A stretch of DNA of 64,000 bases from assembly GCA_029667085.1 (NCBI GenBank), contig JARUHJ010000004.1, positions 1-64,000 on the forward strand, in the 5' to 3' direction. How positions within the stretch are numbered: the first letter of the stretch is position 1; every line of letters begins with the position of its first letter. The DNA is from Deltaproteobacteria bacterium IMCC39524 (lineage in GTDB: Bacteria > Desulfobacterota > Desulfuromonadia > Desulfuromonadales > BM103). Below are positions 1 through 7,830 of this stretch, in pieces. The notes beneath the pieces were generated by a model. It worked only from the letters and a program-made list of their open reading frames with translations. It did not search any database and had not been told where the DNA came from. A program made the translations under genes and the position numbers.

Positions 1-205
1 AGCCAAACCCAATAGGCCTTTGAAATGAAGCCTCCCTACCTCGGAAGGTTATTAGCCAGAGCAAATAATTATACCCTAAAATTAGGCATGCATTTCTGAC
101 ACACAGAGAAATTCTCAGTACCCCTGATAAATAAAAAAATGGAGGCAACCCCCACTGCTGCACTCAACTTGATCTTACAATGGATGTAAAATCAAATTTG
201 ACCTA

Positions 206-853
206 CTACACTTTAACCAACGATGCGACAAGAACCTCGGCCTTCTGTCTAAACTCCTCCAGAGTTCCGTCATTGAGGATTTTGCCATCCCAGGCGGTAT
301 AATCATCCAGAGAGGTCTCACTGGCATGGTTATTCGCACCATCGAAGCCGGGACGCTCAATTTTAACGATGAGACCACCATGTTCCTTGATAACGTTCAA
401 CTCGTTCATGAAACGTACGTCGTCTACCAACACATACATCTGTTCGACGTCATACTCTGATATTTTTCTCCCCCAGGCTTTGGTCCAGTAATCAGGATCT
501 TGATCTCTGCGATATTCAGTGCCCCACCACTGCAGGATGCGTCTCACCGTGACCGCCGTCTGACCTGGGCGATCCTGAATCTCCTGGTGTTCCGAAATGA
601 AATGTGGCCACTTGGGACATTCTTGCAGAGCCTTCTTCTCGTCGACGTAAAAGACCCGAACCTTGTCATCCTGGCAACCATAGACCAAAGGCACCGACTC
701 CTCTGCGCCAATAGCACGAAGAAAAGCCTCCACTTCATCTCTCAGCACCATCGCCATAGGAATGATTTTGCATTCTTTATTGAGTAAGGGCTCCACATGC
801 TTTGCAGCCGTAGTTTTTCCAGTCGCCGCCTTACCGGCAAAACCGAGAATCAT
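206..853 (-). CDS. P-loop dNMP-kinase-like protein
   Basis: A 215-residue P-loop NTPase. The N-terminus carries a Walker A motif (GKAATGKTT, about residues 7-15). A motif of the form VLVDDVRFMNEL near residue 142 resembles the DVRFxNE segment of phage-type deoxynucleoside monophosphate kinases, which phosphorylate dNMPs using ATP. No signal peptide or membrane segment is visible, so it should be cytoplasmic. The ATG start is preceded by GGAG at good spacing. It stands alone, divergent from the next gene, with only uninformative sequence to the left edge of the window. The fold assignment is firm. The substrate is inferred, and another small-molecule kinase remains possible. A phage origin is conceivable, but no other phage gene is nearby. 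Confidence 0.6.
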   Translation of the reverse strand: MILGFAGKAATGKTTAAKHVEPLLNKECKIIPMAMVLRDEVEAFLRAIGAEESVPLVYGCQDDKVRVFYVDEKKALQECPKWPHFISEHQEIQDRPGQTAVTVRRILQWWGTEYRRDQDPDYWTKAWGRKISEYDVEQMYVLVDDVRFMNELNVIKEHGGLIVKIERPGFDGANNHASETSLDDYTAWDGKILNDGTLEEFRQKAEVLVASLVKV

Positions 854-1065
854 AGTATTTACTCCGGGGAAATATTGTAGGTTGAATTTGAGAGTGTACT
901 TGAATCGACCTTCTGCATCAATCCTAACCGGCGGGTAGACGCAAAAGATTTATCACCGTCTCTCCGGCCCCAAGAAACATAGATTTGTCAGCAGTTTAAA
1001 ACACTTGAAATTACAGGTTGTCTCTGCCTTACAAACAGCTATCCTATAAATATGAGGCAACGACC

Positions 1066-1665
1066 ATGAACATCATTTACATCCTTGACCTGATCGGCAC
1101 TGCTGCTTTTGCTGCGTCCGGGGCATGGGTCGGAGTGCGCAAACATATGGACCTGTTTGGTGTACTGGTCCTTGGAGTGGTCACCGCTGTCGGTGGCGGG
1201 ACTCTGCGTGACCTGCTACTTGGAGACATTCCACCCTTCTCCCTGAAAAATGAAAGCTATATCTACATCGCCATTGTCGTCTCACTGATCGTTTTTGCCA
1301 ACCGCGTACAGTTCAAGACTTTTGAGAAACCGCTTTTATATTTTGATGCCATCGGCCTGGGAACCTTTGTTGTGATCGGCACAACCAAGGCCCTTGACTT
1401 TCATCTGGGCCTGCTCGGAGCCATTCTGATGGGGGTGATGACAGGAACAGCAGGGGGCGTCATTCGTGATCTTTTTGCCAACCAAGTGCCATTGATTTTC
1501 CGCCGTGAGATTTACGCTTCAGCCTGCGTTGCCGGTGGACTGCTTCTTGTTACCCTGGAAACTGTCGGCACGGCTCGCCCGGTCGCAGCACTCCTATCTG
1601 CAGGCACAGTCATTTCGGTCCGTTTGCTGGCAATCCAATACAATTGGGCACTCCCAAAATCATAA
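1066..1665 (+). CDS. TRIC-type channel / YicG-family (UPF0126) membrane protein
   Basis: A 199-residue integral membrane protein with about seven hydrophobic segments arranged as two similar halves. Each half contains a glycine-rich signature followed by an Arg-Asp pair (GGGTLRDLLLG near residue 46 and GTAGGVIRDLF near residue 130). This is the hallmark of the YicG family, which is homologous to trimeric intracellular cation channels. The expected role is cation (K+) conductance across the inner membrane, although physiological roles in bacteria are poorly known. I chose the ATG at 1066 because GAGG lies just upstream; a TTG 48 bases earlier would add 16 hydrophilic residues without a clear ribosome binding site. 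It is monocistronic, convergent with the SYLF gene. Confidence 0.85.
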   Translation: MNIIYILDLIGTAAFAASGAWVGVRKHMDLFGVLVLGVVTAVGGGTLRDLLLGDIPPFSLKNESYIYIAIVVSLIVFANRVQFKTFEKPLLYFDAIGLGTFVVIGTTKALDFHLGLLGAILMGVMTGTAGGVIRDLFANQVPLIFRREIYASACVAGGLLLVTLETVGTARPVAALLSAGTVISVRLLAIQYNWALPKS

Positions 1666-1713
1666 AACTTAAGCTGGTAGAGAGGGCTGGAAAAGTGGCG
1701 AACAAATCATGAA

Positions 1714-1741
1714 TGGCCACCCGACGCTGTTCAGGTGGCCA
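1714..1741 (-). terminator. Hairpin terminator between convergent genes
   Basis: Perfect 8-bp stem TGGCCACC / GGTGGCCA with a 12-nt loop, between the convergent channel and SYLF genes. Read on the minus strand the left arm is GGCCACCTG, shared with two other hairpins in the window (11750 and 24014). The T-tract is weak, so termination is probable rather than certain. Confidence 0.5.
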
Positions 1742-1774
1742 ATCATATAGGCTTCACGGATATTGCGATACTTA

Positions 1775-2341
1775 TTAAAGGCCGGTGTAGCTGAACTTCT
1801 GCCCGCCAACCGTGGCTTCATACATAAGGCCACCTTTCGTAATGGTGTATGTCGCCATGCCTTTGTTGTAGCCGGCGCCGGTCGTGGAAGCATTATTTTT
1901 GCCTCCGCTGGCGGTCGCGGAACTCCCCGAAGTATTGGCGGAGGCCCCAGCGGCAGCGGTTATTGCGGTGGCTTGTGCCTCTGCACCGAATTCGAAATTA
2001 CCCTTTGTAAACTCTTCAAGAGCACGTTTATCCTGGAAGAAAACAACCTGGCTGAAACCCGCTCCTCCGAGTTGAAAGCCAACGGTCGCCTGGGTCATTG
2101 TCGTATTGCCAATGTGTTTGCCTTGTTGATAAACACGCCCTTTCCCGTAAGCACCCCCGACTAAAAAACCAGCTTTGCCAATAGTCGGAAACAGTGCATA
2201 GCCGTGGGCGCTGTCAAACATATTTGCAATGCCGGCATCAACGAACATTTTCTTGGTGTCCTCATACTCACCGGCATAGACACTTGCACAGGACAAAGCA
2301 ATGAGCAGCCCGATCATCAGAATCTTTAGTGTTGTCTTCAT
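1775..2341 (-). CDS. SYLF-domain (Ysc84-like) secreted protein
   Basis: A 188-residue protein with an N-terminal signal peptide (hydrophobic core LKILMIGLLIALSC, likely cleavage after SVYA) followed by a SYLF/Ysc84-type domain. Visible family features are the segment HGYALFPTIGKAGFLVGGAYG (split here by length limits: HGYALFPTIGKAG then FLVGGAYG, about residues 47-67) and the later VGFQLGGAGFSQVVFF. SYLF domains bind phospholipid in eukaryotes; bacterial members are exported proteins of unclear role. A Ser/Ala/Gly-rich stretch near residues 128-148 looks like a flexible insert. The ATG at 2341 is preceded by GGAG. It is a single gene, ending at the shared hairpin terminator. Confidence 0.75.
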   Translation of the reverse strand: MKTTLKILMIGLLIALSCASVYAGEYEDTKKMFVDAGIANMFDSAHGYALFPTIGKAGFLVGGAYGKGRVYQQGKHIGNTTMTQATVGFQLGGAGFSQVVFFQDKRALEEFTKGNFEFGAEAQATAITAAAGASANTSGSSATASGGKNNASTTGAGYNKGMATYTITKGGLMYEATVGGQKFSYTGL

Positions 2342-2490
2342 GGAGGGTCTCCTTTTGCATGATTTATCAGATCTAAAAAGTGACATTCTGACCACACTTT
2401 AGCGAGGATTTTGAAATATTCAATCCAGGCACAATTATCCTTTAACGAATAAACAGGCATCGAGAATAATCCGTTATCGATGTCTGCTGA

Positions 2491-2949
2491 TTATTTTTTC
2501 TTATTTTTACCACCCTTGCTTTTCTTACCATCTCTCTCTTGCTTGGCATCTCTCTCTTGCTTGGCATCTCTCTCTTGCTTGGCATCTCTCTCTTGTTTGG
2601 CATCTCTCTCTTGCTTGGCATCTCTCTCTTGCTTGGCATCTCTCTCTTGCTTGGCATCTCTCTCTTGCTTGCTATCTCTCTCTTGCTTGCTATCTCTTTC
2701 TTGGTTGCTTTCTCTGTCCCCTTTATCAAGATCATCGTCATCATCATGCATCTTTCCAAACCGTCCATGCTCTTCATCTTCATGACCTGGGCTCTTGTCT
2801 CGCTTGCCCTTTTGCAGATCATCCTCACGATTGAAACGTGCGTTGTCAGACGCATTATCCAGTGCATTTTCATTCGGGTTCGGGGCAGACAGAACGGGCA
2901 GAGGAAGGACAAGACAAAGCATCAAAACATAAACCAATACTCGACACAT
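2491..2949 (-). CDS. Secreted highly charged hexapeptide-repeat protein
   Basis: A 152-residue protein I cannot assign to a family. It has a signal peptide (VLVYVLMLCLVLPLPVLSA, likely cleaved before PNPNEN). An acidic and charged middle (DDDDDLDKGD) follows, then ten tandem hexapeptides of the form KQERDA, KQERDS or NQERDS, and a lysine-rich tail ending KNKKK. The repeat part should be disordered or a single alpha helix. It is strongly charged, so it could bind metal, polyanions or the cell wall; that is speculation. The ATG at 2949 has AAGGAG 8 bases upstream. The codon-level repeat is almost perfect, suggesting recent expansion. It lies next to the SYLF gene on the same strand, but the two are separated by 150 bases. 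Confidence 0.6.
   Translation of the reverse strand: MCRVLVYVLMLCLVLPLPVLSAPNPNENALDNASDNARFNREDDLQKGKRDKSPGHEDEEHGRFGKMHDDDDDLDKGDRESNQERDSKQERDSKQERDAKQERDAKQERDAKQERDAKQERDAKQERDAKQERDAKQERDGKKSKGGKNKKK
2528..2707 (-). repeat. Ten tandem 18-bp coding repeats (KQERDA)
   Basis: About ten in-frame copies of an 18-bp unit (plus strand ggcatctctctcttgctt) inside the secreted repeat protein. Seven units encode KQERDA almost without nucleotide change; the outer units vary at one or two positions. Copy number is likely to differ between strains. Confidence 0.9.
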
Positions 2950-3157
2950 ATTTATCTCCTTATCAGAAGCAGACTTCAAAATTTTTGAAATACTCCAACA
3001 GCGCACTTCTTTGAGAAGAGAGGGGCGCCATCAACATTCAAACAGTACCGCGATTCATGATTTTATCAACAAGCAGCAACAACGGCACGGGACAAAACCG
3101 CTCACAGCTGTTCTCTCTGTTCTTCCTTAGCACATACCTGACAACATCTACCATGAT

Positions 3158-3171
3158 TTGACCTGAGTCTT
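3158..3171 (+). promoter_or_regulatory. Possible CRP/FNR-family (HcpR-like) operator, distal copy
   Basis: TTGACCTGAGTCTT is a partial match to the TTGAC-N4-GTCAA palindrome I associate with HcpR-type regulators of sulfate- and metal-reducing bacteria. It repeats the first 12 bases of the site at 3332. Function is inferred only from this resemblance. Confidence 0.25.
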
Positions 3172-3273
3172 GCTTAAAGAGAAACATAGCCCTGGGCTTG
3201 AAGAAAAGTATCTGAAGTTAGTAAAAAGGTACGAGCCGCAAGCCGTCTAACAGACAAGGTTGAATCATTATCC

Positions 3274-3297
3274 AAAGGCCCACGAACCTGGGCTTTT
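3274..3297 (+). terminator. Orphan rho-independent terminator-like hairpin
   Basis: AAAGGCCCA and TGGGCTTT pair around a 6-nt loop with one bulge, followed by a T-rich stretch (TTTTGCTTTTATTT). No plus-strand gene ends upstream of it, so it may end an unannotated small transcript, or be a chance structure. Confidence 0.4.
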
Positions 3298-3331
3298 GCT
3301 TTTATTTCTCCTCATCGCAATTACAGGCTAG

Positions 3332-3345
3332 TTGACCTGAGTCAT
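3332..3345 (+). promoter_or_regulatory. Possible CRP/FNR-family (HcpR-like) operator, proximal copy
   Basis: TTGACCTGAGTCAT matches 9 of the 10 fixed positions of a TTGAC-N4-GTCAA palindrome. It lies about 95 bases before the start of the small Cys-rich gene at 3441. The regulator is not identified in the window. Confidence 0.3.
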
Positions 3346-3440
3346 ATTTTCGAAAACTGATTTGAGCTACGATTCGTAATCGACACAAAAAACCCACTAT
3401 TCTCTAACAAAGAAAAATCTTAGACAAAGGAGTTTATAAA

Positions 3441-3737
3441 ATGGGCTGTTGTTCAAACACAGGCGGCAACACAGGGCCTTTTGCCGAAGGCAGAGAGTTG
3501 GTTGAATTTGTCTACCAGGCTCATGGTGGAAGTTTAAGAAATCAGCCTATACCTAACGGCGGTTTAATGGCTGTCTGCCAGGGTTGCGGCGCGGGCTTCA
3601 CCCTGACCACATTTGTGGGCCAATGCACAGATTGTGGTGGCGTTCATGCTGTTTCCCCGCCACGCAGTGACAGTGCAGAAAACATTCAATTTGCAGGTAC
3701 AGACTTTAACCTCCCGAAAGGTTGTCAGTCTATCTGA
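3441..3737 (+). CDS. Small Cys-rich zinc-ribbon-like protein
   Basis: A 98-residue protein not assigned to a named family. It begins MGCCSNTGG and contains two CxxC pairs (CQGC near residue 47 and CTDCGG near residue 62) spaced as in a zinc ribbon, so metal binding is likely. There is no signal peptide or membrane helix. The ATG has AAGGAG upstream with good spacing (caaaggagtttataaaATG). It stands alone and ends at a hairpin terminator at 3821. Two TTGAC-N4-GTC dyads upstream suggest control by a CRP/FNR-family regulator, possibly in redox or nitrosative stress; this is inference. Confidence is high that it is a gene and low for any function. Confidence 0.7.
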   Translation: MGCCSNTGGNTGPFAEGRELVEFVYQAHGGSLRNQPIPNGGLMAVCQGCGAGFTLTTFVGQCTDCGGVHAVSPPRSDSAENIQFAGTDFNLPKGCQSI

Positions 3738-3820
3738 TCACCCAAACTCTCGACTTGAGGTAAAACAGCCAGCGGAAAGCGCTTGGACTTTTTTCTCTAC
3801 TCCTTACAGATTAAACAGAA

Positions 3821-3845
3821 AAGGCCACCGAACGTCGGTGCCCTT
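3821..3845 (+). terminator. Rho-independent terminator after the Cys-rich gene
   Basis: AAGG-c-CACCG and CGGTG-c-CCTT pair around the loop AACGT with a single C-C mismatch, followed by AATTTTTG. It sits 84 bases after the stop of the small Cys-rich gene. Confidence 0.6.
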
Positions 3846-3897
3846 AATTTTTGTGCGCAGAGAATCTGCACCTCGTCTATCAAGAAGAAATTTTATT

Positions 3898-4899
3898 CTA
3901 ATGTCCCAATCGAGAAGCCAACGGAATCAGCTGAAGATAATCGTCGTAGCTCAAGCTCGTCTGCCAATGATCAGTCAGCATGCCGGTTAATACTCCACCA
4001 CCAAAAAGCCCCATCACGATAACAACGAACGCGACCCCCGGAACAGGTCGCTTCCAGAACGCCATCGACAGTGCGCCCTTTTCAGGACAATGACTGACAC
4101 AAGTCAGGCAACCTGTACATTCTGGTGAGTGAATCTGCACCTTGTGCTGCACGTCGATCTGGGCCGGACAGGCACGACTGCATGCACCACAATCGATACA
4201 CTTATCCGGGTAGCGGGAGACCTTGAAGGGGCTGAGCATACTCAGCAAGCCAAGCAGCGCGCCGTAAGGGCAGAGGTAACGGCACCAGAAGTTTTTGTAA
4301 AAAACAGACAACAGCGAAAGCAGGGTGATCACCACCATGCTGGTCATCGACATTCCAGTAAAGAAATGAAGCATCTTTACATCGGCAATCGCCCAGTAAG
4401 GCGCTTTGAGAAATTCTTTCATTGCGACAACCGGCATGCCGAAGAGAATCAATTTTACAAAGAAGAAGAGCAACGCGTACTTGGCAAACTGCAGAAAAAG
4501 ATCGAGACCACGCCAGATACGAAGATTTCGGCCAAACAGCTTAACGCCAACTTTCCAGCTCGCCTCAGAAAGAGTGCCGACCGGGCAAATGAAAGAGCAG
4601 AAGGATTTCTTGGTCAAAAACGCCATGGCCAGAAAGGTCAAAAAGAGCACCAGTGCCGCAGGATGAATGGTGTCAAAGTGACCTGTGAACAACCAGGTTT
4701 TCAAGCTCACCAGTGCTCCGATCGGCAGAAAACCCTCAACTCCCGGGGGGCGAGAATAATAACCCGCCTGCCCTGCCGTTTCGAAGTGCCGCACGAAGAG
4801 GCCGAACTGGATGCCCAGGAAGAGGCACCAGCCGAGGAAAAGCCACTGGATCGTCAACCGCCAGTGACTAGCTTTTTTCCAACTGATTATTTTATTCAT
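3898..4899 (-). CDS. NapH/NosR-like membrane polyferredoxin (4Fe-4S)
   Basis: A 333-residue membrane iron-sulfur protein of the NapH/MauN type. Several transmembrane helices alternate with two CxxxCP motifs (CSFICP near residue 92 and CRYLCP near residue 210). The C-terminal third carries two classic ferredoxin clusters (CIDCGACSRACP and CTGCLTCVSHCP), and one more hydrophobic helix follows. Proteins of this type pass electrons between the quinone pool and periplasmic or cytoplasmic reductases. It is the last gene downstream of aceE-aceF-lpdA, 90 bases after lpdA, so it is probably co-transcribed; a link to pyruvate oxidation is inference. The ATG at 4899 has only a distant GGAG; a TTG at 4950 is the alternative start. 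Confidence 0.75.
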   Translation of the reverse strand: MNKIISWKKASHWRLTIQWLFLGWCLFLGIQFGLFVRHFETAGQAGYYSRPPGVEGFLPIGALVSLKTWLFTGHFDTIHPAALVLFLTFLAMAFLTKKSFCSFICPVGTLSEASWKVGVKLFGRNLRIWRGLDLFLQFAKYALLFFFVKLILFGMPVVAMKEFLKAPYWAIADVKMLHFFTGMSMTSMVVITLLSLLSVFYKNFWCRYLCPYGALLGLLSMLSPFKVSRYPDKCIDCGACSRACPAQIDVQHKVQIHSPECTGCLTCVSHCPEKGALSMAFWKRPVPGVAFVVIVMGLFGGGVLTGMLTDHWQTSLSYDDYLQLIPLASRLGH

Positions 4900-4989
4900 G
4901 ATGCGTTGAAGATACTCCGAATTGAGTATCAAAGAAATGACTTTGGTCAAATTTTCAAAGCGGCGACACTTCCATTGAAGTGTCCCCGC

Positions 4990-6396
4990 TCAACCTTTAA
5001 AGAGCATCTCAGCCGTTTCGTAGATCGTCTCGGAGAGAGTCGGATGCGGATGAATCGACTTGCGAAGATCTTCACTGACCGCAGCCATCTCCAACGCCAG
5101 CACCCCTTCAGCGATCAACTCCCCCGCGCCGGGGCCGGCAATAGCCACGCCGAGCAAGCGATCGGTGTCCGGATCAATGATCAGCTTGGTCATGCCATCA
5201 TCGCGACCGAGAGTAAGCGTACGCCCATTGCTGCGCCAGGGCATTTTAGCCGTTTTGATCTTGATTTTTTGTTCACGTGCTTCAGTTTCGGTCAAGCCGC
5301 ACCAGGCAATCTCTGGATCGGTAAAAACCACAGCCGGAATCGCGCGTGGGTCAAACACAGCTTTTCTGCCCGCAATCACCTCAGCAGCAACATTTGCTTC
5401 AGCATAAGCCTTATGTGCCAGCATCGGTTCACCGGCAATATCACCAATCGCAAAGATGTGCTCTTCGTCTGTCCGCATCTGGGCATCCACCTGAATGAAG
5501 CCCTTCTCGTTGACTTTTATGGATGTATTTTGAAGCCCCAGGTTCTCACTGTTAGGTTTACGGCCAATGGCAATCAAAACTTTACTGAAAAGGCTCTTGG
5601 TCGCTTGTCCCTGCTTATCCTCAACAGTGACCATCACGCCATTCTTCTGTTCTTTCAAATCGGTGACACGGGTATTCAACTTGATCTCGGAAAATTTTTT
5701 GTCAATCCGTCTTTTCAGCACTGAAACCAGATCACGATCACAGCCCGGCAGCAGACCAGCGGTCATTTCCACAACCGAGACTTTACTGCCGAGAGCAACG
5801 TAGGCAGAACCGAGCTCCAGCCCGATATAGCCACCGCCGACAACCAGCAGCGAAGAGGGAATATTCGGGATTTCAAGGGCGCCGGTTGAATCGATAATTT
5901 TGCTACTGCCAGCCGCCACGCCCGGCAGCATGATTGGTCTTGAACCGGTGGCGAGGATAGCTTTTTCGAACGACATCTCACCCGTGGTTCCGGCAGTGGC
6001 TGTCACAGTTAAAGTGTGCGCGTCCTTAAACTTCGCCATACCGCGAACATAGGTGATCTTCTGTTTTACGACTTTTCCGCCGAGACCTCCGGTCAACTTG
6101 CCGATGACTTCGTCTTTCCAGCTACGCACCCGGTCAAGATCTATTTGAGGCTTTTTGAAGGTGACGCCAATTTCTGTAGCTTCTTCAGCTTCTGCAACCA
6201 GTTTGGCAACGTGGAGCAAAGCCTTCGACGGAATGCAGCCACGATGCAGGCAGACGCCTCCCGGGTTCGCCTCCGGGTCAATCAGGGTGACATTCAAGCC
6301 CAGTTCAACAGCCTTGAAGGCGGCTGCATATCCACCCGGTCCTGCTCCTATAACAACCAGTTGCGCACTGGTGGGGATCTTTTCTGTGTTACTCAC
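4990..6396 (-). CDS. lpdA: Dihydrolipoyl dehydrogenase (E3 of pyruvate dehydrogenase)
   Basis: A 468-residue FAD disulfide oxidoreductase that reoxidises the dihydrolipoyl arm of E2 with NAD+. Visible features are the FAD-binding GAGPGGYAAA near residue 17, the redox-active disulfide CLHRGC near residue 49, the NAD-binding GGGYIGLELG near residue 187, GDIAGEPMLAHKA near residue 317 and the catalytic HPHPTLSE near residue 450. Length is normal for the family. It starts 4 bases after the aceF stop and is the third gene of the operon. The tight coupling to aceF means it serves pyruvate dehydrogenase, although it may also serve 2-oxoglutarate dehydrogenase or glycine cleavage. Confidence 0.96.
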   Translation of the reverse strand: MSNTEKIPTSAQLVVIGAGPGGYAAAFKAVELGLNVTLIDPEANPGGVCLHRGCIPSKALLHVAKLVAEAEEATEIGVTFKKPQIDLDRVRSWKDEVIGKLTGGLGGKVVKQKITYVRGMAKFKDAHTLTVTATAGTTGEMSFEKAILATGSRPIMLPGVAAGSSKIIDSTGALEIPNIPSSLLVVGGGYIGLELGSAYVALGSKVSVVEMTAGLLPGCDRDLVSVLKRRIDKKFSEIKLNTRVTDLKEQKNGVMVTVEDKQGQATKSLFSKVLIAIGRKPNSENLGLQNTSIKVNEKGFIQVDAQMRTDEEHIFAIGDIAGEPMLAHKAYAEANVAAEVIAGRKAVFDPRAIPAVVFTDPEIAWCGLTETEAREQKIKIKTAKMPWRSNGRTLTLGRDDGMTKLIIDPDTDRLLGVAIAGPGAGELIAEGVLALEMAAVSEDLRKSIHPHPTLSETIYETAEMLFKG

Positions 6397-6400
6397 ATCA

Positions 6401-7747
6401 TCATCCTTTCATGACCAGGTTCAGAGGGTTTTCAAGTGCCTCGCAAATCCAGCGCAGGAAACGGGCACCATCGGCACCGTCAACAACGCGGTGGTCATAG
6501 GTCAAAGAAAGCGGCATGATCCGTTGCGGGACAAACTGGTTGCCATCCCACACCGGCTGCATTGCAGCGGTCGAGATCCCCAGGATCGCCACCTGCGGGG
6601 CATAAACGATCGGCGTAAAAGAAGTCCCCCCAACCCCGCCGAGGTTGCTGATTGTAAAAGTTCCACCTTCCATATCGGCGGGACTGATCTTGCGCTCACG
6701 GGTCTTCTCGGCAAGTCCGTTCAATTCCGTGGCGAGTCGTTCGATGCCTTTCTGATCGGCATCACGAATCACAGGCACCAGCAAGCCACCGGGAGTATCA
6801 ACAGCAACGCCTATATGCACATAATCTTTCAACACAAGCTCTTTATTTGCCAGGTCCAGGCTGCTATTGACACCCGGAAACGCCTTAAGCGCTGCAGCAC
6901 AGACCTTGACCATGATGGCTGTCATGGTCAAACGATTTTCAGCATTGGCGCGCTGGTTGGTCTTCTGGCGAAACGCCTCGATCTCTGTTATCTGAGCATT
7001 GTCATACTGAGTGACCATGGGGATCGTCGACCAGGCATAGCCCATGGAGTCGGCAGTCAATTCACGAACCCGAGACAGTGGCTCACGACGGATCGCCCCC
7101 CAACGGCTGAAATCGGGCAATGGCCGCTGGGCATGCAGCCCTGGGAACTCTCCAACCACCGACGGAACTGAGCCTCCCCCGGTTATGCGCTGCATGGTTT
7201 CGCGAACGAAATTGCGCACATCATCTTCACTGATACGTCCGCCGGGGCCCGTGCCTTGCACCTGGTAAATATCGACGCCAAGCTCACGCGCCAATCGCCG
7301 CACGGAAGGAGCCGCGGGAGCAACAAGATCGTTGCGTCGTACAGTGCTCAGATCAACCTGAAGCTCATCACGCGGCGGTGTAGAAGAAGCCTGGATTTCA
7401 GCGGGTTCTGCCTGTTCAGTGACAACCGTAGAGACCGGTTCTGCTTCAACGACAGGTGCGGGGCTCTCTTCACTGTCTATCTCGGGGGCTTCGACCTCTT
7501 CGTCCCCCCCGGACGACTCCAGAACCATAATGACCGCACCAATCGCCACACGGTCACCTTCGGCCACCAGAACTTCGGTAATTTTACCTGCGTGGCTCGA
7601 GGGGACCTCGACAACCGCCTTGTCAGTCTCCAACTCCAGCAGAGTCTGCTCTACTTCAACGCTATCGCCGACAGCAACTGTGATATTAACAACGGTTCCT
7701 TCAGTGACACCTTCTGAAACGGCAGGAACTCTAATCTCGTGTTTCAT
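6401..7747 (-). CDS. aceF: Dihydrolipoamide acetyltransferase (E2 of pyruvate dehydrogenase)
   Basis: A 448-residue E2 core subunit that transfers the acetyl group from lipoamide to CoA. Domains in order: one lipoyl domain (residues 1-75, modified Lys in ELETDKAVVEVPS), an acidic Ala/Pro/Glu-rich linker (about 76-140), a peripheral-subunit-binding domain (APSVRRLARELGVD, about 150-185) and the catalytic domain from about 215, with the active-site motif HRVVDGADG near the C-terminus. A single lipoyl domain is fewer than the three of Escherichia coli AceF. The ATG at 7747 has GAGGAAA upstream; the in-frame extension to 7789 is unlikely. It lies 83 bases downstream of aceE. Confidence 0.95.
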   Translation of the reverse strand: MKHEIRVPAVSEGVTEGTVVNITVAVGDSVEVEQTLLELETDKAVVEVPSSHAGKITEVLVAEGDRVAIGAVIMVLESSGGDEEVEAPEIDSEESPAPVVEAEPVSTVVTEQAEPAEIQASSTPPRDELQVDLSTVRRNDLVAPAAPSVRRLARELGVDIYQVQGTGPGGRISEDDVRNFVRETMQRITGGGSVPSVVGEFPGLHAQRPLPDFSRWGAIRREPLSRVRELTADSMGYAWSTIPMVTQYDNAQITEIEAFRQKTNQRANAENRLTMTAIMVKVCAAALKAFPGVNSSLDLANKELVLKDYVHIGVAVDTPGGLLVPVIRDADQKGIERLATELNGLAEKTRERKISPADMEGGTFTISNLGGVGGTSFTPIVYAPQVAILGISTAAMQPVWDGNQFVPQRIMPLSLTYDHRVVDGADGARFLRWICEALENPLNLVMKG

Positions 7748-7830
7748 AGTTTTCCTCAATTTGACTCGTGATTCGCAAACAGCATCCACTTACAACAGAG
7801 GGACAGTTTCCGTTTGAGGGCAATGCCGTA

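Larger units (their letters stand above)
2950..3440. other. 490-bp intergenic region with two dyads and a hairpin
   Basis: No credible gene is seen. The region holds the ribosome binding site and promoter of the leftward repeat-protein gene, an orphan terminator-like hairpin at 3274-3297, and two copies of TTGACCTGAGTC (3158 and 3332), the second about 95 bases before the next rightward gene. Confidence 0.5.

Noticed and set aside
1-205. Gene at the left edge
   Set aside because: No frame with a start signal or recognisable protein; AT-rich sequence downstream of the dNMP-kinase-like gene.
2528-2707. CRISPR-like regular repeat
   Set aside because: Units are contiguous without spacers, are in frame and encode KQERDA; the same reasoning excludes the array at 49801.
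2480-2988. Leu/Ser-rich open frames on the plus strand over the hexapeptide repeat
   Set aside because: They are the complement of the repeat array and only look like a hydrophobic protein because of it.
4129-5724. 531-codon open frame on the plus strand
   Set aside because: It lies wholly antisense to the polyferredoxin and lpdA genes, has no ribosome binding site and no recognisable domain; it is a composition artefact.
6155-7171. 338-codon open frame on the plus strand
   Set aside because: Antisense to lpdA and aceF; no start signal or domain.
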